Positions 43,556-53,895 of a DNA stretch of 64,000 nt are shown piece by piece. The position numbers were made by a program, and so were the translations under genes. Source of the DNA: Echinimonas agarilytica (GTDB lineage Bacteria > Pseudomonadota > Gammaproteobacteria > Enterobacterales > Neiellaceae). The notes below the pieces were generated by a model. The model was not told the DNA's origin. It searched no databases and saw nothing but the letters and a program-made list of their open reading frames with translations. Numbering within the stretch: position 1 is the first letter of the stretch; each line of letters opens with the position of its first letter. The stretch spans positions 434,001-498,000 of the forward strand of contig NZ_JAMQGP010000001.1 of assembly GCF_023703465.1 (NCBI RefSeq). The letters are read 5' to 3'.

Positions 43556-44950
43556 CTATACAGCAAGTAAACAAGCCAAAATGATAAACGTCAAACCAAT
43601 AAGCGATATCGCTATACCAATTTTCGCCATATCTTTGTTATCAATTTTGCCACTTGAATAGGCCAGAGCATTGGGCGGTGTACTCACAGGTAAAACCATG
43701 CCCATTGAAGCCGACAGAGCCACAACCAAAATAAGCGGGGTGATCGAATCTAGGTGATCGGCCGCCATGAGCGTGGTTGCAACAGCGGCAGCCACAGGCA
43801 TTAACAAGTTGGCGGTGGCGGTGTTCGACATAAGATTGGCCATGAGGTAACAAAGAATCGCTAATCCGATAAACACCGCAGCCGACGGCATGGCGTTAAA
43901 GTCGACCGAGGTGGCAAGTAAGTCTGCCAATCCTGTTTCGGAAAGAGCAATACCAATGGCAATACCACCGGCAACTAACCAAATCACATCCCAGTTAAAC
44001 TGTTTTAAATCTTCTTTGCTGATAATGCCGGTGGCAGTAAACACTGCGAGCGGAAGAATAGCCACAACATACGAATTCATGCCATGAACAGCGGTTGTGA
44101 GCCACAGAACAATGGTGGCTACAAAGGTGCAGTAAACAATGAGCGCGCGAGGTGAGGTACGGAATTTACGGTTAATATCTATTTTTAATTCACGCATGGT
44201 GGGCGGGAAAAAACGGCACAACAAAAACCAGCCAATGGCCAGCATAATACAAACGAAAGGTACGCCAAGCATCATCCAGTCTATGAAGTTAATTGCATGC
44301 TCCCCTTCTAAGTATTGCAGCGCAATTGCGTTGGGGGGCGTGCCTATGGGAGTGCCAATACCGCCCAGATTAGCAGCCACCGGAATGGACAATACCAACC
44401 CTTTTGCACCCGGATCACCGTGAGGTACCGCTGCGAGTACAGGCGTCAAAATGGCTAACATCATCACCGTGGTTGCAGTATTGCTCATAAACATCGAGAA
44501 CACTGCGGTAATGAGCATGAGACCCATCATGACAAATTGGGGCTTATGACCAAATGGTTTAAGTAAGACTCGTGCAAGGTTGATGTCTAGTTCGTACTTT
44601 GACGCTGCCACAGCCAATGCAAACCCACCCAAAAATAGAATGATAATGGGCGAGCTGAGAGAGTTGAGTATGTTGGTGTATGGGAGCAGCATCTCGGTTT
44701 CTCGATGGCCGTCAACCATAAACCCGATGCCCGCGTTCGACAGCAGCATGAGTTCGAGCGAGATAATGGTAATTGAGGTTGCAAACACTGGAATGGGTTC
44801 AAGAATCCACAAACCGGCGGCTAACACGAAAATAGCCAGCAGACGTTGCTGAATTGGATTGATCTCCGCAAGCGGAATCCATTCGGCCGGCATGACCCAA
44901 ACCGCGACGAATAGAGCTACACAAATGGCAAATTTTCGCCACTGAATCAT
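43556..44950 (-). CDS. SLC13/DASS-family sodium:anion symporter
   Basis: About 464 residues from the ATG at 44950 (MIQWRKFAICVALF); an upstream TTG would add 19 residues without an obvious ribosome site. About 11-12 hydrophobic segments are present. The family signature repeats SNTATTVMMLAILTPVLAA and MSNTATANLLMPVAAA, each with an SNT motif, form the sodium and substrate sites. It is likely to import C4-dicarboxylates or a similar anion with Na+. The dicarboxylate link with fumarate reductase is attractive, but the two loci are 14 kb apart. Confidence 0.87.
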   Translation of the reverse strand: MIQWRKFAICVALFVAVWVMPAEWIPLAEINPIQQRLLAIFVLAAGLWILEPIPVFATSITIISLELMLLSNAGIGFMVDGHRETEMLLPYTNILNSLSSPIIILFLGGFALAVAASKYELDINLARVLLKPFGHKPQFVMMGLMLITAVFSMFMSNTATTVMMLAILTPVLAAVPHGDPGAKGLVLSIPVAANLGGIGTPIGTPPNAIALQYLEGEHAINFIDWMMLGVPFVCIMLAIGWFLLCRFFPPTMRELKIDINRKFRTSPRALIVYCTFVATIVLWLTTAVHGMNSYVVAILPLAVFTATGIISKEDLKQFNWDVIWLVAGGIAIGIALSETGLADLLATSVDFNAMPSAAVFIGLAILCYLMANLMSNTATANLLMPVAAAVATTLMAADHLDSITPLILVVALSASMGMVLPVSTPPNALAYSSGKIDNKDMAKIGIAISLIGLTFIILACLLAV

Positions 44951-45211
44951 AACGACCACCACCAAACAGAAAGACTGTAAGCGTAGTGTAAGAAGGCTAT
45001 CAAACAAGAGTCTGCGCTCGATCAGTTTTTGGCGTTAAATTCGAGACTTGTGTTAATTAGAATGATCAGTGCCGCAGTTTTGGAACTCGGAAATTGTGGA
45101 CTGCTAGCGTTGTGGGTTGAGTTATATTGGAAAAGGTATGGCTCGCCATATTTTAAGGCAATCGCATGCGATGCTTTTCCACACAATTAGCGGTCATTGA
45201 GCAACAGCTGT

Positions 45212-46084
45212 TTAGCTTTTTCGTTTATGCCCGTATAAAGTTTCATAAATTGCGGCTGAAACAATGAGGCAGCCACCAATGACCGTTTGAATTGTTGGGA
45301 TTTCTGACAACACAATAATCGCCAGCGAGGTTGAGTAAAAAGGTTGCAAGCAAGCAATCAAACTGACTGTCTTGGCTTTTAAATATCGTAGGCTGGTCGC
45401 GTAGAGCGCGTGTGAGAGCGCGGTAAAAAATATGCCGAGTACAACAAGGTTGCCCCAATCTTTAGCTTCAATGCCTTTCCAGTCATCAGAAAGAAATGGC
45501 AGTAAAATAATGGCCGACACCAACGTTTGATAAAACATGGCTTGAGGGCCCGAATAGCGAGAAAACTTATAGCGGTACAGTAAGTTTCTTAAAGTAAATA
45601 GCAGCGCCGAGAAAACACCCGTCATAATGCCGCTGATCACATCAGGGTTAGCTTTTCCACCTTCGGCAATCAACCAAAGTCCTACCAGCCCAACAACACC
45701 AAGCAATAAGTCTGACCAATGAGGCAATTGGCGATGCAATAGCGGCTCTAGAATGACCGTCATTAACGGATAGGTATAGAACGAGATCATTCCAATCGCT
45801 ACCCCTGCCAATTGCATACCGGCAAAGTAAGTGAACCAATGAACACCCATGATGATGCCAAGGAGCAGCGCAACACCGTAATCCTTAAAGCTAGATAAGC
45901 GCAGGCGATTGTTTTGAATTCTAAACAGAATGATGAGTGTTATTGCCGCAATAAAGCAACGAATAACCGTAATATCTAACGCACTGAGAGGGATTAAATG
46001 AGAAAAAAGCGCGGTAGCGCCAAATAGCAATGTGGCCCCATGCAGTGACCACAGCCCTTTTTGGCGATCGTTGTCTAGCGTCAC
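45212..46084 (-). CDS. EamA-family (DMT) transporter
   Basis: A 290-residue protein with ten hydrophobic segments arranged as two EamA repeats (first about residues 10-140, second about 150-285). It belongs to the drug/metabolite transporter superfamily, whose members export amino acids, nucleotides or other small metabolites. Substrate unknown. Its start overlaps the psd stop by four bases, so the two are translationally coupled. Confidence 0.85.
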   Translation of the reverse strand: MTLDNDRQKGLWSLHGATLLFGATALFSHLIPLSALDITVIRCFIAAITLIILFRIQNNRLRLSSFKDYGVALLLGIIMGVHWFTYFAGMQLAGVAIGMISFYTYPLMTVILEPLLHRQLPHWSDLLLGVVGLVGLWLIAEGGKANPDVISGIMTGVFSALLFTLRNLLYRYKFSRYSGPQAMFYQTLVSAIILLPFLSDDWKGIEAKDWGNLVVLGIFFTALSHALYATSLRYLKAKTVSLIACLQPFYSTSLAIIVLSEIPTIQTVIGGCLIVSAAIYETLYGHKRKS

Positions 46085-46956
46085 TCTGAGCGGCCAGTCG
46101 TATGCGCCATGACTTCTCCCATTCGGGTAGGAGCTTCGGCAGTCACACTCTCGGCAAATTCAATGGCATCCTCGGAAAATAGCAGTACCGTGGTAGAGCC
46201 CAACTTAAAGCGGCCCATTTCATCGCCTTTTTCAAGATGAACAGCAGTGTTTCCCGTGGCTGGATATTGCCAGCTAAACACGCTTTTTCCGGCAGGTGGA
46301 GTAATGGTACCTGCCCACACGGTTTCCATGCTGGCTACAATGGTAGCGCCTACTAATACCAATGCCATTGGACCAATCTCGGTATCAAAAATACAGACCA
46401 CTCGTTCATTCCGAGCAAATAAACCCGGAACATTTTGAGCGGTCAGAGGGTTTACTGAGAATAACTTGCCGGGTACATAAATCATGCGACGTAGGGTGCC
46501 GCTAAAGGGCATGTGTACACGGTGGTAATCGGTGGGTGATAGGTAAGTGGTAATGAACGAGCCCTTTTTAAATTGCTCTGCTAATGCCGATTCGCCACCG
46601 AGCAACGCTTGCGTCGTGTAGTCATGCCCTTTGGCCTGAAAAATACGGTCTTGATCGATAGGCCCGCACTGGCTAACGGCACCGTCGGCAGGGTGTACCA
46701 ATGATTTGACGTCTTGATCAATGGGCCGCGCTCCGGGTTTGAGCTCGCGAGTGAAGAAATCGTTGAAGGTGTCGAAATGAGCTGGATCTTCATGCAAAGC
46801 TTCGCTCATGTTGACCTTATATTTGCCAATGAACCAGCGAATAATCGACGTGGTTAAAGTTCCTGCTTTTGCCGCAGCAAGTTTGCCAAGAACACGGCTT
46901 AAACCATGTTGTGGAAAACAATATTGAAGGGCAACTTTCAACGAATCCAAAGACAC
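46081..46956 (-). CDS. psd: phosphatidylserine decarboxylase
   Basis: A 291-residue pro-enzyme. LGST in [14 protein letters not shown] is the self-cleavage motif that makes the pyruvoyl group on the small alpha chain. The upstream [25 protein letters not shown] and [22 protein letters not shown] blocks are typical. It converts phosphatidylserine to phosphatidylethanolamine at the inner membrane. In many relatives psd lies next to rsgA and orn, as it does here. Confidence 0.95.
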   Translation of the reverse strand: MSLDSLKVALQYCFPQHGLSRVLGKLAAAKAGTLTTSIIRWFIGKYKVNMSEALHEDPAHFDTFNDFFTRELKPGARPIDQDVKSLVHPADGAVSQCGPIDQDRIFQAKGHDYTTQALLGGESALAEQFKKGSFITTYLSPTDYHRVHMPFSGTLRRMIYVPGKLFSVNPLTAQNVPGLFARNERVVCIFDTEIGPMALVLVGATIVASMETVWAGTITPPAGKSVFSWQYPATGNTAVHLEKGDEMGRFKLGSTTVLLFSEDAIEFAESVTAEAPTRMGEVMAHTTGRSE

Positions 46957-47008
46957 AATACAACCTCATCATCTAAAATCAGCGATAGTGTATAACAAAA
47001 CAAAACCG

Positions 47009-48055
47009 TTAGCGGACAAATGTACGGTTGCTGCGGTTTTCTTCCATGCTCAATACGATTTTGTGGTAGTTATCGAACCTAAATTGTGCAATTTCGCCAC
47101 TTTCAACCGCTGCTCGAATAGCGCATCCAGGATCATTTTTATGCTTACAATCGCGGAATTTACATTGGCTCAGCAATGGCAAAAATTCGATGAAGCCGTT
47201 CACCACTTGTTCTTGGTTCATATGCCATAAGCCAAACTCTCGCACACCGGGAGAATCGATGAGGCGGCCACCAGACGGTAAACTCAACATTTTAGAAGCG
47301 GTGGTGGTGTGTTGTCCTAAACCGGAGTTGTCGGATACATCGCCCACAATTTCGTCGGCATCAGGCAGTAGTTGATTCACCAATGATGATTTTCCCACAC
47401 CCGATTGCCCAACAAAAATATTGGTGTTTTCATTCAATTGGTCATGCAGTTGTGCAATACCCACACCTGTTTTGCAGCTCAATTCAATAATCGGATACCC
47501 CAAAGAATGGTAGTAGTCGAGCTGCTGGCGAATGGGCGCAAGCGCTGATTCGTCTGCTAAATCAACCTTATTGAGAACGATGACGGGTGTGATTGACATG
47601 TTCTCAGCAGCAATGATGTAGCGGTCGAGAATCTGATTCGAATATTCGGGCAAAATGGAAGACACCACGAATATTTGGTCAATATTTGAAGCCACCGTTT
47701 TTACGCCATCGTAATAGTCGGGGCGGGTCAGGGCACTGCGACGCGGCAATACCGCTTCGATCACGCCAGTGCGCTTGGCAGAGCTGGCCGATATTTCACG
47801 CCAAACCACTTCATCGCCACAAACAAGGCTCGTTACGGTACGGCGAATATCGCACTGCAGCGTTTCTCCGTCACTATCTTCAATAATTGCATGTTGCCCA
47901 AATCGACTAATGACGAGCCCTTGCTGATCGGCACCGAGCATGTCATCACTGATATTTACGTCCGCAGTTTTAGATTCAGCTTTGTCTAACTTGCGTTGAC
48001 GATTCTGCTGAATACGGCGTATTTGTCCAATATTGAGCTTTTTACGTTTTGCCAA
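47009..48055 (-). CDS. rsgA: ribosome small-subunit GTPase RsgA
   Basis: A circularly permuted GTPase. NKVDL (G4) precedes the P-loop GQSGVGKSSLVNQLL, and DSPGVREFG is G3. A C-terminal zinc finger CKFRDCKHKNDPGC is present. It checks late 30S assembly. I start at the TTG at 48055 (MAKRKKLNIGQIRR, 348 residues; E. coli 350), since the family N-terminus begins there. A TTG at 48115 in frame would add 20 atypical residues. It is divergent from orn with about 80 bp between starts. Confidence 0.93.
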   Translation of the reverse strand: MAKRKKLNIGQIRRIQQNRQRKLDKAESKTADVNISDDMLGADQQGLVISRFGQHAIIEDSDGETLQCDIRRTVTSLVCGDEVVWREISASSAKRTGVIEAVLPRRSALTRPDYYDGVKTVASNIDQIFVVSSILPEYSNQILDRYIIAAENMSITPVIVLNKVDLADESALAPIRQQLDYYHSLGYPIIELSCKTGVGIAQLHDQLNENTNIFVGQSGVGKSSLVNQLLPDADEIVGDVSDNSGLGQHTTTASKMLSLPSGGRLIDSPGVREFGLWHMNQEQVVNGFIEFLPLLSQCKFRDCKHKNDPGCAIRAAVESGEIAQFRFDNYHKIVLSMEENRSNRTFVR

Positions 48056-48136
48056 TTCGGGGTTCCGGTTTGGGTTGTCTGCCAATGAGTTGCTATGATA
48101 ACCGATTATTAGCAATTCACATCCATGGAGTGCGCA

Positions 48137-48682
48137 GTGAAAGACGAAAATAATCTAATTTGGATCGACTTAGAAATGACAGGGCTAGAGCCCGTGACGG
48201 ATGTCATCATCGAAATCGCTACGATTGTCACCGATAAAGACCTTAATGTGATTGCCGAAGGGCCAACAATTGCAATTCATCAAACTGATACGGTCTTAGG
48301 CGCAATGGATGAATGGTGCACCAAAACTCATGGCCAGTCTGGGCTGACTCAACGCGTGAAAGACAGCACCTATACTGAAACTCAAGCTGAAGCAGAGACC
48401 ATTGCCTTCCTAGAAAAGTACGTGCCTGCAGGTAAGTCCCCTATGTGCGGGAATAGTATTGGTCAAGATCGCCGGTTTATTTATAAGTACATGCCATTGC
48501 TGGGCGAGTTTTTTCATTACCGAAATATAGACGTGAGCACTTTGAAGGAATTGGCACGCCGTTGGCGACCAGAGCTTGCGCCCTTTCCAAAGTCGGGAAC
48601 GCACTTGGCCATGGACGACATTCGCGAGTCGATTGGGGAATTAGCGTACTATCGTGAACATTTTTTGCGCGAAAGCGACTAA
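48137..48682 (+). CDS. orn: oligoribonuclease
   Basis: A DEDDh 3'-5' exonuclease of 181 residues from the GTG at 48137, which has GGAG six bases upstream; an ATG at 48125 would add four. Motifs are [11 protein letters not shown] (Asp, Glu), [15 protein letters not shown] and [11 protein letters not shown] (His, Asp). It degrades 2-5-nt RNAs and also pGpG, the linear product of c-di-GMP breakdown. That is relevant to the riboswitch elsewhere in the window. The three tRNA genes follow. Confidence 0.95.
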   Translation: MKDENNLIWIDLEMTGLEPVTDVIIEIATIVTDKDLNVIAEGPTIAIHQTDTVLGAMDEWCTKTHGQSGLTQRVKDSTYTETQAEAETIAFLEKYVPAGKSPMCGNSIGQDRRFIYKYMPLLGEFFHYRNIDVSTLKELARRWRPELAPFPKSGTHLAMDDIRESIGELAYYREHFLRESD

Positions 48683-48708
48683 AAATCCAAAATAACTGGG
48701 CTCAGCTC

Positions 48709-48736
48709 TTGCATCATTGGCGGATTTGCGTAAAAT
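48709..48736 (+). promoter_or_regulatory. promoter of the tRNA-Gly array
   Basis: TTGCAT (48709-48714) and TAAAAT (48731-48736) are separated by 16 bp and followed by a GC-rich stretch typical of stringently controlled stable-RNA promoters. It lies just upstream of the first tRNA. Confidence 0.55.
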
Positions 48737-48756
48737 TCGCATCCGCTTGATGAAGC

Positions 48757-48832
48757 GCGGCACTAGCTCAGCTGGTAGAGCGCGACCTTGCCAAGGTCGA
48801 GGTCATCGGTTCGAACCCGATGTGCCGCTCCA
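48757..48832 (+). tRNA. glyT-GCC: tRNA-Gly (GCC), copy 1
   Basis: A 76-nt cloverleaf with acceptor GCGGCAC / GTGCCGC, anticodon stem CGACC / GGTCG with loop TTGCCAA (anticodon GCC), and a TTCGAAC T-loop. The CCA end is encoded. It differs from copies 2 and 3 by one base in the D-loop. Confidence 0.97.
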
Positions 48833-48857
48833 ATCATCAAGTGGCGATCACAGAGAC

Positions 48858-48933
48858 GCGGCACTAGCTCAGTTGGTAGAGCGCGACCTTGCCAAGGTCG
48901 AGGTCATCGGTTCGAACCCGATGTGCCGCTCCA
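48858..48933 (+). tRNA. glyT-GCC: tRNA-Gly (GCC), copy 2
   Basis: Same 76-nt cloverleaf with anticodon GCC and encoded CCA, 25 bp after copy 1. It is identical to copy 3 in the parts compared. Confidence 0.97.
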
Positions 48934-48952
48934 ATCTCTCAGTGATACAAAT

Positions 48953-49028
48953 GCGGCACTAGCTCAGTTGGTAGAGCGCGACCTTGCCAAGGTCGAGGTC
49001 ATCGGTTCGAACCCGATGTGCCGCTCCA
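48953..49028 (+). tRNA. glyT-GCC: tRNA-Gly (GCC), copy 3
   Basis: Same 76-nt cloverleaf with anticodon GCC and encoded CCA, 19 bp after copy 2. No clear hairpin terminator follows, only a T-rich stretch. Confidence 0.97.
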
Positions 49029-49115
49029 ATTTTTCCTTTCAAATCTCATCAGTTCCAAAACATTGATAGCAACAATTTTAATTGCGTTCGCATTTATCAA
49101 TCGTACGACTGAGCA

Positions 49116-49673
49116 TTACAACGTCCCGTTACCATCTAGCTCATGACTCATACGAATACAGCCTTGGTAACCGTCTTCCACAGCTTTCTGTGTGCCCTTT
49201 AAAGGAAATTCCCAAGTGCGGTGCAAAGCGCTATCTGACATTTGTATAGTTAAGTTTGAGCCTGCAGAGATGGCGGCAAGAAAGGTCGATGAACGTTCCA
49301 AACTATCCATGCGTAAAACCAAAAAGTCACCTGTTTCACGTGCCTGAATAAAGCCCGTAAATTTAGCCTTTCGCGCCGGATAATAATCGACTTTGAAGGT
49401 CATCGTAATGTCGTCGCGGTTGAGGCTGTCATCAAATACCGCTGGGCCTAGCTCAAAATAAAGTTCAGAGCGTTTACACATAGGCGGATAGCGATGAAGA
49501 ACGAGCGCTCCGGTATGCATGATCTTGGGCTTAAAGTCGAAGCGAGTTTGGATGGTTTTTTCGTCTTCAAATGCGCGAATACGCCAGACTCCATCGAGCA
49601 CTTCAGCTTGGGTTAAAGGGCTGATGCATAGCAGAATACATAATGTGCTCAGGATGTTGCTAAAGGCTTTCAT
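49116..49673 (-). CDS. hypothetical exported protein, 185 residues
   Basis: A signal peptide (MKAFSNILSTLCILLCISPLTQA) is followed by a beta-rich mature part (VWRIRAFEDEKTIQTRFDFKP, ITMTFKVDYYPARKAKFTGF, DFLVLRMDSLERSS). Two cysteines are separated in sequence (PPMCKRS and YQGCIRM) and could form a disulfide. It is probably periplasmic or outer-membrane associated. No family recognised. It stands alone between the tRNA array and pfkA on the pfkA strand, beyond the pfkA terminator. Confidence 0.75.
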   Translation of the reverse strand: MKAFSNILSTLCILLCISPLTQAEVLDGVWRIRAFEDEKTIQTRFDFKPKIMHTGALVLHRYPPMCKRSELYFELGPAVFDDSLNRDDITMTFKVDYYPARKAKFTGFIQARETGDFLVLRMDSLERSSTFLAAISAGSNLTIQMSDSALHRTWEFPLKGTQKAVEDGYQGCIRMSHELDGNGTL

Positions 49674-49718
49674 GAACTTTCGGCATTGAGATAAAGGCGT
49701 TTACAGCATACCAAAAAC

Positions 49719-49743
49719 AAAAAAGCTCCCATATAGGGAGCTT
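49719..49743 (-). terminator. intrinsic terminator after pfkA
   Basis: On the minus strand AAGCTCCC / GGGAGCTT forms a stem with a short TATAT-type loop and is followed by six T residues. It lies about 25 bp after the pfkA stop. Confidence 0.9.
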
Positions 49744-49765
49744 TCAAAAACACTACTTTGGCAGC

Positions 49766-50728
49766 TTAAAACAGCTTTTGACCAATGCGGTAAAGTTCTT
49801 CGTTGAATGGTCGACGCTTGTTTTCAATTGCGTCGATAATGTCATGATGGACTAATTCGTCTTTTTGGATCCCCACACAACGTCCACCAAAACCTTGAAT
49901 CAAAAGGTCAACAGCATAAACGCCCATGCGGCTGGCAAGCACGCGATCGAACGCTGTAGGCGCGCCACCACGTTGAACGTGGCCTAATACGGTTGCACGA
50001 GTTTCACGACCGGTACGGGCTTCAATTTTCTTAGAAAGTTCGTGCACATCGGTAATGTGCTCGGTAACTAAAATAATCGAATGCTTCTTACCGTTGGCAA
50101 TGCCTTCTGCAACACCTTCAACTAGCTCTGATTCGTCGTAAGGCTTTTCAGGGACGATGGCGTATTCTGCGCCACCTGCAATGCTCGCTGCAATCGTTAA
50201 GTCGCCACAATGGCGACCCATCACCTCGATGATAGAGATGCGGCGATGCGAGCTAGACGTATCGCGTAAGCGGTCAATCGCTGAAATAACACAGTTCAGC
50301 GCGGTTAAAAAACCGATGGTGTAATCAGTGCCCGGCACGTCATTATCAATTGTGCCCGGAATACCAATACATGGGTAACCCATTTCGGTGAGGCATTTTG
50401 CCCCCATATATGAACCGTCACCGCCAATGACAACAAGTGCCTCAATGCCATGCTTCTTAAGGTTTTCAATTGCCTTGAGGCGAATTTCTTCCTCTTTAAA
50501 CTGTGGGAATCGAGCGGAACCTAACATTGTGCCGCCACGGTTAATCACATCAGAAACAGAACGGCGTGTTAGCAACTCAATGTTGTCTTCATACAGGCCC
50601 TGATAACCATCGTAAATTCCGTAGACTTCGAGGTTCTCTGACAATGCTCCTCGCACCACGCCGCGAATTGCCGCGTTCATTCCTGGGGAGTCTCCACCAC
50701 TGGTCAGTACACCAATCTTCTTAATCAT
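49766..50728 (-). CDS. pfkA: ATP-dependent 6-phosphofructokinase
   Basis: A 320-residue enzyme like E. coli PfkA. ATP-binding [14 protein letters not shown] and GGDGSYMGA, the catalytic [17 protein letters not shown] with the conserved Asp, and the substrate-binding [10 protein letters not shown] are all present. It commits fructose-6-phosphate to glycolysis. A 435-bp gap separates it from the divergent maoP gene. Together with tal/tkt and the glucokinase nearby it gives a complete upper sugar metabolism. Confidence 0.97.
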   Translation of the reverse strand: MIKKIGVLTSGGDSPGMNAAIRGVVRGALSENLEVYGIYDGYQGLYEDNIELLTRRSVSDVINRGGTMLGSARFPQFKEEEIRLKAIENLKKHGIEALVVIGGDGSYMGAKCLTEMGYPCIGIPGTIDNDVPGTDYTIGFLTALNCVISAIDRLRDTSSSHRRISIIEVMGRHCGDLTIAASIAGGAEYAIVPEKPYDESELVEGVAEGIANGKKHSIILVTEHITDVHELSKKIEARTGRETRATVLGHVQRGGAPTAFDRVLASRMGVYAVDLLIQGFGGRCVGIQKDELVHHDIIDAIENKRRPFNEELYRIGQKLF

Positions 50729-51163
50729 GGTTTTCCTCTATAACAAGCTCTTAAATAAAAAATCTTAAAATTCGATACCGCAAATTGAAGCAAATTGCGT
50801 ATGCCTAGACCCATGTAATTATGAATTTTTGAGTCGCCGTAGGCTGATCAGTATAGCGTGCAGTTTATGATCAAATTTTGACTTTTGCAGTATAGGCGTA
50901 ACTTTTAATGTTTTAAGTCTGGGTATTGTAATTATTTTCGGACGCATATCATCCACATACGGTTGATCTGGTTCAAGTAAAGTTGTAATTATCGCGATAT
51001 TTACTATGTGGATGCGGTTTCACAAAGGGAGGTACGACGAATTAACTTCAAATGAGTCACATTTTTCGTGACTGTCACAAAGGATTATTTTGACTTTTTA
51101 AGGATACGGATTTATCTAAGATTAGGTACAAATTGTTATTTGGATTTTGGAGTTCATTGAACG
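50729..51163. other. divergent intergenic region pfkA / maoP
   Basis: A 435-bp AT-rich gap with no open frame of note. Near 51085-51125 there is an AAGGATACGG segment and an AT-rich stretch that could be the maoP promoter. I see no clear operator, RNA gene or repeat. Confidence 0.4.
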
Positions 51164-51523
51164 ATGACGAACAATATAAGAGCGACCTTTGGGGCGCTGT
51201 TTCAAGATTTAAAAAACTACCCGTATGGCTTTTCTCGATCAGGTGATTTTTCAATCAAAGAAAGTCAGGTGCTCGAATCAAACGGTCGTAAAATGGCCGC
51301 TTTTGCCGACGGTTTAGTGCAACCCCAAGACAATGAAGAAACTCGATTGGTTCAGGTGATTCGAGGCGAGGTTCCGGCAGAAACATTGCTTGAACGCGTT
51401 TGGATGAAATATCAAAACCGCATCAATCGGCCACACGTGAGTGCGTTGTCTTCGAAGTCAGTCAGTACTGACTCCGATGTGGATGATTCCGTGACGATTG
51501 ATGATGACGAGGACTTAACCTAA
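51164..51523 (+). CDS. maoP: MaoP-like protein (DUF413)
   Basis: A 119-residue protein matching E. coli MaoP (YifE): NYPYGFSRSGDFSIKESQVLESNG at residues about 18-41 corresponds to [21 protein letters not shown], and ERVWMKYQNRINRP matches ERVWSKYMTRIKRP. The C-terminus is a disordered acidic tail. In E. coli MaoP, with the maoS DNA site, shapes the Ori macrodomain of the chromosome. It occurs mainly in Dam-methylating Gammaproteobacteria, which fits the MutL type here. I did not identify a maoS-like site. Confidence 0.88.
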   Translation: MTNNIRATFGALFQDLKNYPYGFSRSGDFSIKESQVLESNGRKMAAFADGLVQPQDNEETRLVQVIRGEVPAETLLERVWMKYQNRINRPHVSALSSKSVSTDSDVDDSVTIDDDEDLT

Positions 51524-51564
51524 CCCACAGACGGCTAAACAATAGTGATTGATGCAGCTTTGAC

Positions 51565-52335
51565 TTAACTAGGAAGCTGCGTCATGTCTACTGATTTTTG
51601 AGCGAGTTGGGCGAATACGGCAGCGCCAATGATACCCGCTTGGTTCAGCGATTCTGCCGTCACAACAGGCGCATTGACCGAGATAGCGTCGGCAAACTTG
51701 TCGAACTTCTTGCTCGCACCTCCACCGAGTATAAATACATCGGGCCAAAATAATTGCTCGAGGTGGGTTAAGTATTGATTAAAACGTTCGGCCCATTTAT
51801 CCCAGCTTAAGTCATCGTTTTTACGGGCAAAGTCCGATGCCCTATGTTCCCATTCTCGGCCTTTGTGATCGAGTAAGTGACCCAATTCAGTATTTGGCAC
51901 AAGTTGGCCATTCACAAATAATGCAGTACCAAGACCCGTTCCAATGGTCACCATAAAAACCGTTCCTTGGTAGTTTTTCCCCGCTCCAAAACGCATTTCA
52001 GCAAGCCCTGCTACGTCAGCATCATTGGCCACATAGCAAGGCAGGCCCGTGGCTTTTTGAAGCGTGTCTTGAACATTGCAATTGAGCCAACTGTCATCAA
52101 TATTGGCCGCGGTGCGGGCAACTCCTTGTTGAATGGCGGCTGGAAATCCACAGCCAATCAAACCGTTCCATTTCAGTTGCCGGCTGATTTCAGCTACGGT
52201 TTCAGACACAGCTTGGGGGGTGGCAGGCTGAGGAGTTGGAATGCGAATTCGTTCGGATGTTAGCTCACCTGTCACTGAATCTACAACGGCACCCTTAATT
52301 CCAGAACCACCAATATCAACACCCAAAATCTGCAT
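51565..52335 (-). CDS. ppgK: polyphosphate-dependent glucokinase (ROK family)
   Basis: A 256-residue ROK-type kinase. The phosphate-binding start [30 protein letters not shown] and [26 protein letters not shown] are the diagnostic blocks; the short length and the last one fit PpgK. It phosphorylates glucose with polyphosphate or ATP. It is 18 bp downstream of nfeD on the same strand, so it may be transcribed with qmcA-nfeD. It lacks the zinc-binding cysteine cluster of transcriptional ROK proteins, consistent with an enzyme. Confidence 0.88.
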   Translation of the reverse strand: MQILGVDIGGSGIKGAVVDSVTGELTSERIRIPTPQPATPQAVSETVAEISRQLKWNGLIGCGFPAAIQQGVARTAANIDDSWLNCNVQDTLQKATGLPCYVANDADVAGLAEMRFGAGKNYQGTVFMVTIGTGLGTALFVNGQLVPNTELGHLLDHKGREWEHRASDFARKNDDLSWDKWAERFNQYLTHLEQLFWPDVFILGGGASKKFDKFADAISVNAPVVTAESLNQAGIIGAAVFAQLAQKSVDMTQLPS

Positions 52336-52353
52336 AGTATTACCTCTGAACGA

Positions 52354-52824
52354 TTAGTCTTTAATTTCGACAAGAAGCGTATTGCTGCGTTGCCCAATGA
52401 CTTCTACTTTAGTGCCTAAAGGCCAATCTTGCTTATCACTTTGTTGGATTTCTACACGCCAATCAGAGTCACCGAGTCGTATCGTGCTTAAGCCATTTTC
52501 GCTAGGCTCCAACAAGTTGGATATTTTGCCATCATGTCGTCCCGACTGTTGATTCAAGTCAGGTTGATCACTTTCAATATTCGCAGGATTATAAAAGCGA
52601 CGTCCGATCACCACCATCGCCACGGTTAATATTGAAAAGCTGACCAATTGCACTGTCCAGCTCATGGGAATGAGCCAATGTACCAGAGCAATGATCAAAG
52701 CGGCTAAACCGGGCCATAACAGCCAGCTCGATGGCACCACAATTTCGATCATGACCAGCACGATACCGAACACTGCCCAGTGCGTTGACGTTAAGTTTTG
52801 TAGGGTTTCGGTGAACACATTCAT
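52354..52824 (-). CDS. NfeD-like membrane protein
   Basis: A 156-residue protein from the ATG at 52824 (MNVFTETLQ); longer in-frame starts lie inside qmcA. Three N-terminal membrane helices ([51 protein letters not shown]) are followed by an OB-fold-type domain ([17 protein letters not shown]...[18 protein letters not shown]). This is the short NfeD partner that accompanies stomatin-like proteins. It is 14 bp downstream of qmcA. Confidence 0.9.
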   Translation of the reverse strand: MNVFTETLQNLTSTHWAVFGIVLVMIEIVVPSSWLLWPGLAALIIALVHWLIPMSWTVQLVSFSILTVAMVVIGRRFYNPANIESDQPDLNQQSGRHDGKISNLLEPSENGLSTIRLGDSDWRVEIQQSDKQDWPLGTKVEVIGQRSNTLLVEIKD

Positions 52825-52837
52825 GGAAACCTCCTTG

Positions 52838-53749
52838 TTATTTTTGCATGCCTTGGAGTAGCTCTCGAACACCTTCCACAGCCCCAAGCACGCCGCTTGC
52901 TTCAAGTGGCATCATGATGACTTTATGGTTATCGGCAGAGGCCATTTTTTCCAGTGAAGTGACATAGCTCTGTGCAATGAAGTAATTCAATGCTTGGGGG
53001 TTACCTGCGGCAATTGCTTCGGAGACCATACGGGTGGCTTCGGCTTCGGCTTGGGCTTCACGTTCACGCGCTTCAGCATCACGGAATGCTGACTCTTTAC
53101 GGCCTTCGGCTTCTAGAATTTGAGATAACTTCTCACCTTCGGCGTTTAAAATTGCGGCTTGGCGCTTGCCTTCCGCTTCTAAAATTGAGGCACGCTTATC
53201 ACGTTCAGCCTTCATTTGGTTGGCCATGGCATCCACCAAGTCTTGCGGCGGAGCAATGTCTTTAATTTCAATTCGGACGACTTTAACACCCCAAGGCTCA
53301 GCGGCGGTGTCTACAACGTGGAGTAAACGTGAATTGATTTCGTCACGCTCACTGAGCATACGATCCAGCTCCATAGAACCCAGAACGGTACGAATATTGG
53401 TCATGGCGAGGTTACGCAACGCATGGTGTAAATGATTCACTTCATATACAGACTTAGCGGCATCTACCGGCACAAAGAACAGCAAGGCGTCAATGTTGAC
53501 CATGGCGTTATCAGCACTAATGACTTCTTGAGAAGGGATGTCGAGCACTTGCTCCATCACATTCACTTTGTAACCAATGCGATCGACAAAAGGCACAATA
53601 AAGTGCAATCCAGGCTTTAAAGATCGAGTAAATTTACCAAAGCGTTCGATGGTGTATTCGAACCCCTGTTTCACACTAACAATGCCAGAGAAGGCAATGA
53701 ATAAAACAAAGACCACAATGACCAATGGCAATATGGGTAATCCAGACAT
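52838..53749 (-). CDS. qmcA: stomatin/SPFH-domain membrane protein QmcA
   Basis: A 303-residue protein. One N-terminal membrane helix (LPLVIVVFVLFIAFSGIV) is followed by an SPFH/Band 7 domain (VKQGFEYTIERFGKFTRSL...PGLHFIVPFVDRI). A charged coiled-coil stretch rich in AEGEK/REAQAEAEA repeats follows, then the C-terminal LEASGVLGAVEGVREL. It forms membrane assemblies with the NfeD-like partner encoded downstream. Function is poorly known; E. coli QmcA is the model. Confidence 0.93.
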   Translation of the reverse strand: MSGLPILPLVIVVFVLFIAFSGIVSVKQGFEYTIERFGKFTRSLKPGLHFIVPFVDRIGYKVNVMEQVLDIPSQEVISADNAMVNIDALLFFVPVDAAKSVYEVNHLHHALRNLAMTNIRTVLGSMELDRMLSERDEINSRLLHVVDTAAEPWGVKVVRIEIKDIAPPQDLVDAMANQMKAERDKRASILEAEGKRQAAILNAEGEKLSQILEAEGRKESAFRDAEAREREAQAEAEATRMVSEAIAAGNPQALNYFIAQSYVTSLEKMASADNHKVIMMPLEASGVLGAVEGVRELLQGMQK

Positions 53750-53895
53750 AAATGCTTCCTTTCGTTTTGATGTCGTTTAGGCCTCATTGAGGGGGAGGCG
53801 CGGTCAATCACAAGCTTACATTGCCATCGTCAAAAGTCGATATTGATCCTGTTACAAAATGAGTTTGATCATAAAAATCAAGTTATTGAGTAAGG

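Noticed and set aside
48757-49028. Three near-identical 76-bp units with short spacers, which might suggest a CRISPR-like or other repeat array
   Set aside because: Each unit folds as a complete tRNA-Gly with anticodon GCC and CCA end. Open frames reading across them are by-products of the repeated tRNA sequence.
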